Shown: positions 25,201 to 34,800 of the stretch, piece by piece
Layout of the letters: each line of letters begins with the position of its first letter
Numbering within the stretch: position 1 is the stretch's first letter
Made by a program: the position numbers and the translations under genes
NCBI GenBank assembly: GCA_003116995.1
Contig: BDSL01000012.1
Location: forward strand, 981,001 to 1,045,000
Source of the DNA: Yamagishiella unicocca
Lineage: Eukaryota > Chlorophyta > Chlorophyceae > Chlamydomonadales > Volvocaceae
DNA: 64,000 nucleotides
Direction of reading: 5' to 3'
Notes under the pieces: model-generated
Database searches by the model: none
What the model was told of the DNA's origin: nothing
The model's input: only the letters and a program-made list of their open reading frames with translations

Positions 25201-25787
25201 CAGCGCAGTGCCCTGCACGACCCGGCCCCTAGTCCCTGTCCTCCGTCCCCTATGTCGTTTGACCGGGTCTTCTCGCCGCCCGCCGGCCCCTCCGGTCCCC
25301 CGACCACCACCCACTTGAGGTCCTGGAACACCAGTGTGATCGGAGTGAAGGGCAGCGAGGATGAGATGTCGATGAAGTCCTGCGGGGGGGCCCCGGGTGC
25401 GGAGGAGTGCCGGGGGGTGGTGAGCGGTGCCGGGGGGTGGTGAGCGGTGGCGGGGGGTGATGGTAAGGTTGCGGTACGCGGAGGGGAAGCGAACGAAGCG
25501 TCCCAGGGGGAGATGAGAGGTGGCACGTGGTGGCAGATGTGTTTCCGTTATCGTTCCTTAAACATACGACACGGATGAGTGCTTCAATTGGTTGAACCCG
25601 GACCCGGACCTGGACCCAGACCCAAGCACAGACCCGGGCCGCCGACCCCTCCCAGCCCCACCCACCTGCATTGCCGCCACGGAGGGTGATACCACCATGC
25701 CCGAGGGCTTTCCGCTGCGGCTTCGCTCCTCGCTCCGCCGCTGCGGGCCGCTGCCGGAGGCCGGCCGGACCTCCACCACCGCCTGAC

Positions 25788-25822
<35 letters not shown>

Positions 25823-28800
25823 CACAAAGGGAGGGGGTGGGTCGCATGGGATTCGGCACAAAGGGCGGGGGGGCGGGGTCCGAGGGGGTCCGAGGGGGGT
25901 GGTCGTGTGGGATTCGGCGTGGGGGTTTTTAGGTTCCTAGGAGGGGGATATGGGCGGGTGCGTGGCTCCGGCGGGGCAAAGGAGGCAGTGGGCAGAGCAA
26001 GAAGCCACCCGGATAGCACACGTCCCCACGGGCGCGTGCGCTGAGGGCGTGTCGGGTAGTTCTGAGCTGCTAACGTTCGCCAAGAGGCGGCTGGCTGCGA
26101 GGGCGAGGGCGAGGAGGGCCGCCAGCACACGTCCCCATCAGCACCTGGCCCCCTTCCATCACATCACATCGCAGCACATCTCATCACAGCACATCACGGC
26201 ACATCAGATCACAGCACAGCACAGAAGGGCGCGTTGACTTCTTCCCCTCCCTGGAGCGCTCGCCGCACACCTGCGCGGCGACCAGCTTGGCGTGGCGCTC
26301 CTCGGCCCGGCGGCGGGCGGCCATCAGCTCCTCCGGGTCGGGCAGCTGGGCGGCAGGGCGGGGGGGGTTCGAGGGAAACCCGTGGGGGTGGGGGTGGGGC
26401 CGTGTAGGGCGGGAGGGGTGAGGGTGGAGGGCGGGATGCGTTTTCCGCTTCTATCCTTCCCCCCTGGAGACTGTTTCCGCTCTACCTCACCCCCTGGACC
26501 CTGCGCAGCCTCTCCCCCCCACCGGCCCCCCGCGGGTCTCCCTCGAACCCACCGGCCCCACCACCTTTTCTTCCGCCCCCACCGGCCCCACCACCTTTTC
26601 TTCCGCCCCCACCGGCCCCACCACCTTTTCTTCCGCCCCCACCGGCCCCGCCACCTTTTCTTCCGCCCCCACCACCTTTTCTTCCGCCCCCACCGGCCCC
26701 ACCACCTTTTCTTCCGCCCCCACCGGCCCCACCACCTTTTCTTCCGCCCCCACCACCTTTTCTTCCGCCCCCACCGGCCCCACCACCTTTTCTCTTGCCC
26801 CCACCGGCCCCACCACCCGTGGCGACCCCCGGGTGTCCTCTCATACTCCTTTCTCGCCTACCCAGCTACACTTCCCATGTCGAGTAACCGGCTCTTTCAT
26901 GTACCCCCCCCCCTACCCCCCTACCCACCTGTGCTGCGGGGACCTCGGGCTGCTGGTACTGCAGGCTGATGACGGAGGTGTAGGTGAGCAGGATGAACGA
27001 GCCCAGCAGGAAACCCACGCCGATCCAGATCCACTCGCGACCTGTAAAATGATGTACGGCAGGGCGCCGCCGGGCAATCAAGATGATCTCGTACGACACC
27101 TGGCGTGGCGTGTATCGCCCCCTGCTGCCTTCGATTTCCCGCCCAACACAAGCCAGCCCAGCCCAGCCCAGCCCAGCCCAGCCCGGCCCAGCCCAGCCCA
27201 GCCCAGCCCAGCCCAGCCCAGCCCAGCCCAGCCCAGCCCAGGCCTGCCCAGCCCAGCCCAGCCCAGCCCAGCCGAGCCGAGCCCAGCCCAGCCCAGCCCA
27301 GCCCAGCCCAGCCCAGCCCAGCCCGGCCCAGCCCAGGCCTGCCCAGCCCAGCCCAGCCCAGGCCTGCCAGGCTCACCGGTGTAGAAGTCGAACGACAGCA
27401 GCGCCGCATCTCCCAGGCTCAGCCCCGAGCCCATGCCGACGGGCGCCGGGACGTTCTGCCACTTGGGCGACACCATCTCGTTGATCACGAGAGCCCTGCG
27501 ACGGGGGGGGGCGGGAGGGGAGCGGGAGGGGGGAGGGGGGTTGTAAGGAAAACCCGTGGGGGAGCGGGGTGAGGGGGCGGCCGGGGCGAGGGGGGTTGCA
27601 AGGAAAACCCGTGGGGGAGCGGGGTGCGGGGGGCGGCCGGGGGTTACGGGGGGGTTACAATGAAGGAACCGGGTTACGGGGGGGGCGCTTCAGCAGCCCG
27701 CAGAGCTGTGTTGCAGGGTGGCGGGGGCCGTACGTTTGAGTTGAGTCGAGATACATGGCTGCTACCTGGCCCGCGGGCGCGTGGGTGGGTGGGTTGCCGT
27801 TCCCCCCCCAAGCGCCCCGCCCTGCCGCAACGTTTCCTAATCGTGTGTTTTATAGATGTGTGTGTGCGTGTTTTTCAGTGCCGACCCACGGGTCTTTCCC
27901 CTCATGCCGTACCGCAGCGCGTAGCCGTGCGGGCTGATCCAGTAGGCCCAGATGACCCAGGGGGGGATGGAGTAGTGTACGATCGCGAACCCCGACGTTA
28001 GGACGAGCACCACGAAGGTGACGCCCACCGCCGCGTTCGCGATGACCATGGTGGAGCAGACGCAAGCTGCGGGGTCCAAGGGGCAGTCCAGGGAGGGCAG
28101 TGAGGGGTGGCGGTCGCGGGTTTTAGTGGGTGATGGCGGTGGTTGTATAGGTAGTATAGGTAGTAGAGTGGCTATGAGCGGCTCCGCCAATTGGATTTGG
28201 GAGGGGGGGTTACAATTAAAGAACCGGTAACTCGACTGGGGAAATGTAGTTGGTAGGGGGGGGGCAGCGGAGCTGCCTAGGCCGGTGGCCTGGTTTGTGA
28301 GCAAGCCGCGCACAGGTCTGCCCGGTACCATCAAGAAAAGCCCCTTTCGACCCAAGCCGCCTCTACCGTATCACCCCCCTGTAGAACCCTAAAACCCCAA
28401 CAACCACTGGGGGCCGTTCGTCCCTAAACCCTAAAACCCTAAACCCTAAGCCCCTCCCTCCGTACCTATGTATCTGAAGAGGGCCGAGATAGACATAGAG
28501 GTGGCGGCCATGATCAAGAGGAACGTGAAGAAGTAACCAGGCGCCCTGTGATACGGGGTGGAGGTGGGGTGGGGGGGTAAAAGGAAGGCCCGTGTGTACG
28601 AGGGGAAAACCGTTTAGAACAGACGCTGGTGGTGGTGGGTGAGTGGATAGGGGGGTGGCTTTTTCGCTTTTTCGCTTGTCGCCATGTCGGCATGTCCGTT
28701 ATATCAGTTTGAAAACTAGTAAGTGGGGGAGACAGCAGACGAAGGGGTGTGCCGCAGACGTAAAAAGCCGCGCCAGCCAGCAGCATGGCGGGAAGAGGGG

Positions 28801-31800
28801 TATCCGCAAGAACGGATGCCGTACAGTACGACATGGGGCCTTACATGTAGAACCCGACCATGAAGTACATGATGAGCGAGAAGATGGCCGACTCCAGCGC
28901 AGATATGGGCAGCTGCAGAGCCACCGATCGCCGAGGGGCCGCGAGGGACGCGGGGGGGGGGGGTGGCGGAGATGACATGGAGACGCAAAGGGGGGGTGAG
29001 GGAGCGGGCCGCGGGCGTTAGTCATCATTCTAGGCAGCTGCGTGTGTCGTTCCGCTAATGCGCCCTTCGTGCTGCGGTAGCTCTTCCCACCACCACCACC
29101 ACCACCACCACCACCACCACCACCACCACCACCGCCACCACCACCACCACAAGGTTACGCTCTGTGGCGGAGTGTAGTACATCCGTACAATGACACACCG
29201 AAGGGAGTGTAAAACATCTGCGCAGTAAATTCATTAATTCGACCCCACACCCCTCGAGATCCACACCGCCCACCTCCCCGCACCCCCCCCCGCTCCGCTC
29301 CCTCCCCGCCCCCTCCCCGCACCTCCCTGCACCCGCACCCCCTCTTACCTGCGACAGCGCCATGGCCATGCCCTGCGCGTACGCCGGGTAGAAGCCTGCG
29401 GAGCGGTGCTTGTACCACACCCTGAACACGGCGGCAGCAGCGAGCAGGCGCGTCGGCAAACACACACGCCAGCAGCAGGCTGGTGATGCTGGCGCTCGGG
29501 TCACTGTGCTCGCGAAGGTCCATCCTAGCAACCTCCCCAGCCTCAGCCCAGCCCCAGCCCCCCACCACACACCTGATTTTGTTGAGTGCCGACCCACACG
29601 GATTTCCTCATCTCATACCCCCCGCCCCCACCTCCCTGCCCCCTCCTCGAAGCCCCCTTCCAAGTCGCCCCGCCCCGCCTGTCTCACTCCTGCTCTCCTC
29701 CCAGCTCCCCTCCCCTCCGCCTCCCTCCCTCCTGCTCTCCTCCGAGCTCTCCTCCGAGCTCTCCTCCGAGCTCCCCTCCTTCCTTCCCTCCCTCCTTCCC
29801 TCCCTCCTTCCCTCCCTCCTTCCCTCCCTCCTTCCCTCCCTCCTTCCCTCCCTCCCTCCTGCTCTCCTCCCAGCTCCCCTCCCCTCCCCTCCGCCTCCCT
29901 CCTTCCCCCCCTCCCCCTCCCCACTTTTTGAGCTCCATGGTCACCGGCAGCTGCGGGAAGCTGCCGAAGCTCATGAACAGCACCGACATGAAGCAGGCGC
30001 CGAAGATGGTGCGCGAGGCAATGAGGGAGACGCCCTGCGGAGGTGAGGTGGCGCATGTGTGGGGCGATGGGTTTCGAGGGAGACCCGTGGATGCCAGAAA
30101 AAACCGTGGGGCGATGGGAGTGGCGCAGAGGGGCGCAGAAAAACACCGGTGGACCGGCTACTCAACCGGTGGACTGACTTGGCCGTTGGGGAACTGACTC
30201 TCGCCCGTCCCACCATTCCGCGTACGGACTAGCACGAACTCACTTGTTTGCATTTGCCACTAATTAGGATTCCAACTAACTAGTTCATCATCGAGATGGA
30301 ATCACCCCCTCCCCCCGCCAGCGGACCTTCCCTGGAGCTCCGCGCCCCTGGCGCCCCCGACCTTCCCGCCCTAACCCACCGGTTCGTTCTTACAACCCCC
30401 CGCAACCCCACCTGGTTGTAGAACAGGCTGCCCGTGATGAGCCCCAGCACCGTCACCTGGTGGGACCCACCCGAGGGGGGGGGGGGGGTCAAGAGAATCC
30501 GCGAATCCACGGCCGACAAACCGTGCCGTTGGGTCGGGGGGTGGAGGGGGGAGGTGCGGAGGTGTGTGTGCGTGGAGGGGGGAGGGGCTGCGAGCTCAGC
30601 AGATGGAAGCACATGGCTGGGGCTGTATGTCCGTCCTCCGATGTTGTATCCCTTTCGATGACTGTGTACACGATTTGCCTTAACCGCCGACTCCTTCTCA
30701 TGCCGCTCGCGGTTTAGGGTTTACAACACCGTGCAGCCAGTCACCTGCAAGCCCTCCTCGTAATAGCACAGCTGGCACCACCAACTGAATCCTCCCCGAC
30801 CCCCCCTCCCCAACATGGCCCCGAATGCTCATCCCCAACCTGCCCCCACCCACCTGGCCCCCCCCACCTGCCCCCCCGAATGCTCAGCCCCAACCTGCCC
30901 CCACCCACCCACCCCCACCCACCTGCACCATTCGCCCTTTGAGCAGCACCTTGTCCCTCATCATCAGCATCGACTGACGCCTCGTCACCGCCTGGATTGC
31001 CTCGTACGGCCGCAGAGCGAAGCGGTCCTCTTTAGGCACCAGCGGCCGCGGGGGGTCCGGCCCGGAGCGCTGAATGGGGTGGTCTCGGAGCTCTGTCGCC
31101 ATGGCCACACCTGGGGGGGAGGCGGGTAAAGCGGGGGGGAGTGAACCGGAAGAGGGCAGGACGGGGGGGAGTAGGACCGTGGGGAGTAGGACCGGGGGAA
31201 GTAGGACCGGGAGAGGGGGTTTAGGGTTTTGGTGAGGTGGGTGGTAAGCCCCAGCAAGAGCCGCCGGTGGGATGTGTTTTCAGATTCGAGTGAGGATCCT
31301 GGTCTCACGCTTCCGACGCGGGCAGCAGCTCACCATGTGGGTTCTGGGTCCAGAAGGCCTCCTCCATTTCCTGAATACCGATCAGCATGGACCTGGGGGT
31401 GTGGAAGGAGGGAAGGAGAGGCGGCTATAAGGAGGGACAGGGACCAGCAGACGGACATTAAGCCACGCACCATGCGGGGGCACACACACCGTCTAAGCGG
31501 TGGGTCTTCAGTGCCGATCCACGGGTCTCCCCTCATAACCCCCCATCCCGCCTCGCTCACTTGGGTCGGAACACGAGCGACCCACGGGTCTCCCCTCATA
31601 ACCCCCCATCCCGCCCCGCTCACTTGGGTCGGAACACGAGCGACCCACGGGTCTCCCCTCATAACCCCCCATCCCGCCCCGCTCACTTGGGTCGGAACTT
31701 GAGCGACCCACGGGTCTCCCCTCATAACCCCCCATCCCGCCCCGCTCACTTGGGTCGGAACTTGAGCGACCGCCCCTTCAGCGACTCATCTGCGCCGCTC

Positions 31801-34800
31801 GCGGTGCTGGCGTTGGCGGCCGCCAGCGCCGCGGCTGCGTCCTGGGGCGGGTCGGCACTGAGGGGCGCGGGCGGGGGAGCGGCTGCGCGGCTGGCGGCTG
31901 GGTCGTCCAGCTCGGGAGGGGGCAGGTTGAAGCGGGCGCGCAGCTCGGGGCCTGAGGGCGGGGGTGCAGGGGCGGTGTTTAGGAGTCGACCCAGACGGGA
32001 GGCGGAGTGGAAATGGTTGTGGGAGGCGGAGTGGAAATGGTTGTGGGAGGCGGAGTGGAAATGGTTGTGGGAGGAGGGAGTCTTCCCCGGACCTCTCGGC
32101 ATCTATGCCCCCGGCCATGATGATGACGATGATTACAAGTGACTTGTACGATTCAGACGAGCCAGGAGGCTCTTGAATCGCTTCAAAAGTTGCCGTCCAT
32201 ACTCCTCCCTTTCTTCATCCGCGGTCATCATCACAGCCTCCCCCTAGCCCTCCGACCTACTCCCCTCCCCGTCCCCCTTCCGCTCCCTCCCCCCCTCGAA
32301 ACCTCTGTTATAAACGGTTTTCCTTCGTACACGGGTTTCCCTTGCTCCCCCCCCGCCCCACGTGCGCGCGCGTCCCGGTGACCGATGGCTATGCACACGC
32401 TATATTTCCCCAGTCGCGTTATCGGGTCTATTATTGTAAACCCCGCCCCACTCCCCTCCTTCCCTTCCGCCCCCTTCCCCCTACCTGCGAACTGGCGCTG
32501 CCCGGTGGCTGTGGTGATCTCCAGCAGGAAGGAAGGGACGTCCTTCCGGTCCGGGCACTCCAGGCCCAGGGAGCGGAAGTGCTGAACCACGTCGCCAACA
32601 GGACCGTGGTACAGCACGCGGCTGAGGGCGTGTTTTTGGGAGGGGAGGAGAAGAGGGGGTAGGGTCAGGTGCGTGTGGTTTTACGGGACAGTCATCGTTG
32701 TCGGGGACGAATGTCGCGGAATCACCCGAGACCCGCCGACCAGCGGGTCGGCCCGCACGCGGGCTCACTCACTCACCCCTCGGTTATAAGGATGACGTCG
32801 TCGAACAGTCCGAACACCTCCGGGGGCGGCTGCAGCAGCGAGGCAACCATGGTCATCTGCAGTGCCTTGGTGGCTTGGCTCAGCCAGCGAATGACGGTGA
32901 AGAGCGTTGCGGAGTCCTGGGGGGGGCGAGGGGAGGGGGAGGGGGGGGGAGGGGGGAGGATTTCGAGGAAGACCCCTGGATGCGAGGAAAAACCGTTTAG
33001 GACAGACGTTTTGAGATGCATGCTGGAGAACTGGGTTGAGGATAAGAAAGAAGAGGGGAGGAGGGGAGGGAGGGAAGAGGCGGGGGTGGCATAAAAACCG
33101 GGACGGACGTCCTTCCCGTTGACGCGGGAAGGACTGGACAGTTGGCGCATGGTTGGCGGACGGGGGGGAGAGGGAGGAGGGGAAGGGAGGGAGGAGGTGG
33201 TGGCGTCGTTGGCGTTGAGACGAAGTAAGTCGCGGCAGCGAAGGCGGAGGGCGGGGGTATCAAGATGGGTTACGAGAGGAAACCCGTGGGTTGGCATTGA
33301 AAAGTAAAACCGATTAGGGAACGTTTAATATATCAAGACCTCAAAGGGGGGGCAGGCCAGCAACGGCAATACCCGTGCTATGCACACATCGTTCCAAGGG
33401 CTCCGACCGCCTGCCCAGCTCGCCGTCGATATCAACTAAACCTAAAACCCTACACTCGCCCCCTGCCTGCCCTGCCCCTGCCCTCCACCCGCAGCCTACC
33501 AGTCCAGTCGACATCTCATCGAGCATCACCACGTTGCTGGGCCCCACCTGTTGATGTGGCAGGGGTTGGGGTTGGGGTGTGTGTGTGGAGTTCAACGTCC
33601 TGGATTCTTATGGTACGGGAGGTTGGCACACGAGGAGTGATGACGGCCTGGACTGCCCCTGCACACACACACCCCATTGCAGTGCCTACCCGCCCCCAAA
33701 ACACCCACCACCTCCACCTCCACCCCGCCGGCCCTACCTCCCACATGGGCACCGTAGATCCCCAGTCCGCCAGCCATATCCTGTTCCCCGTCCCACTCCC
33801 CCCCGCTCTTTCCAGCTGGCCCCCTTTCCCCCCCGTCCCCACTGCCATCCAGCCCCAACCCCACGAGTAACAGGTTATTTTCTGCAAAACCCCACCCCAT
33901 CGCCTGTCTTTTTCGTGTCAACGGTTCTCCACCAACGGCCACCCCCCCACCGCCTCTTGCTCACCAGCATCTCAGCCGCCGTGAGCCGCTTGCGCTCCCC
34001 GCCGCTGATGCCGCGCACGATCTGGTCTCCCACCATCGTCTCCGCGCAGTGCGTCAGCCCCAGCAGCGCCATGATGATGTCCACCTTGACCTGCGTACCC
34101 CACGCCTGGCGCAGCAGCGCCTCGAACTCGTCCTCGGGGGCCTTATGTACGGCGGGCCGGCGGGCGGGCGGGAGGGCGCGGGTAGGGGCAGCAGAAGGGG
34201 AGAGAGGTGGGTCCAGGGAAGGGCAGGGTAAGCTAGGAGGGAGGGGTGACGTTGGTGGAGTGGGGTGGATAGCCCCAGCCGCTCCCTCCTGCTCAGCCCT
34301 GCCCCCTTGCTCCGCTGGCATCAGACCCCCCCGCTCCCCCGCAGCGCACACGGTTTTTTCCTTGCACCCAGTACATTTCGCATGTCGAGTAACCTGTCCT
34401 TTTATGTACCCCCCCGGCAGCGCACCGCCAGCTCCAGAAGCGATTTGTCATGGTGGCCGTTCCGCAGGGCGCGCAGGAGGCGGCCGCTGGGGGAGGAGCT
34501 CGCCACGTGGCCGTGGTGGCCGCTGCCGCCGGTGGTTTCGGCGCCGGTGGCGGACCCCGTACGGCTCGCGGGGCGGTGGCCGTGCGGGGCCGTGCCGTAC
34601 GTCGAATCGTTACCGTTGCCGTTGGCCACCGAGCCCATGGTCCGGCGCGACGCAATGCGGTGCGCCGCCAGCTCCGCCGGCACGTTGAAGGCTGCGCCGT
34701 GCAGGCCCACCTGCAGTACACCGTACGACGTGGTTTTAACCTCAAATCGTACGCGTATGGCTCTGTATATACCCGTACGCCGTACGGCGCCCTCTCCCTC

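Larger units (their letters stand above)
21178..25379 (-). other. ABC transporter NBD2
   Basis: Exons: 25379-25315, 25143-25068, 24705-24441, 24160-24046, 22543-22460, 22093-21919, 21747-21611, 21290-21178. Walker A is [13 protein letters not shown], split by an intron after GGSGAG. The Q-loop segment is [10 protein letters not shown]. The signature and Walker B are [20 protein letters not shown] then VFLDEPTSG, followed by [15 protein letters not shown] and the switch [30 protein letters not shown] is the canonical post-switch strand. The intron separating Walker A from the Q-loop exon is about 1.5 kb and is largely a purine-rich minisatellite. Confidence 0.93.
26929..31951 (-). other. ABC transporter linker and TMD1
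   Basis: Exons: 31951-31750, 31392-31334, 31110-30923, 30456-30412, 30034-29925, 29421-29349, 28912-28845, 28544-28466, 28066-27913, 27495-27377, 27041-26929. Membrane-helix sequences include [91 protein letters not shown] and [20 protein letters not shown]. The PDR hallmark [19 protein letters not shown] is rebuilt exactly by joining 28066-27913 to 27495-27377. The [15 protein letters not shown] segment corresponds to the conserved VFYKQRD motif. Confidence 0.9.

Noticed and set aside
30745..30770. Possible ABC micro-exon (LCYYEEGLQ)
   Set aside because: Joining KGRMVQ directly to [15 protein letters not shown] reproduces the PDR family sequence, so no exon is needed between 30923 and 30456.
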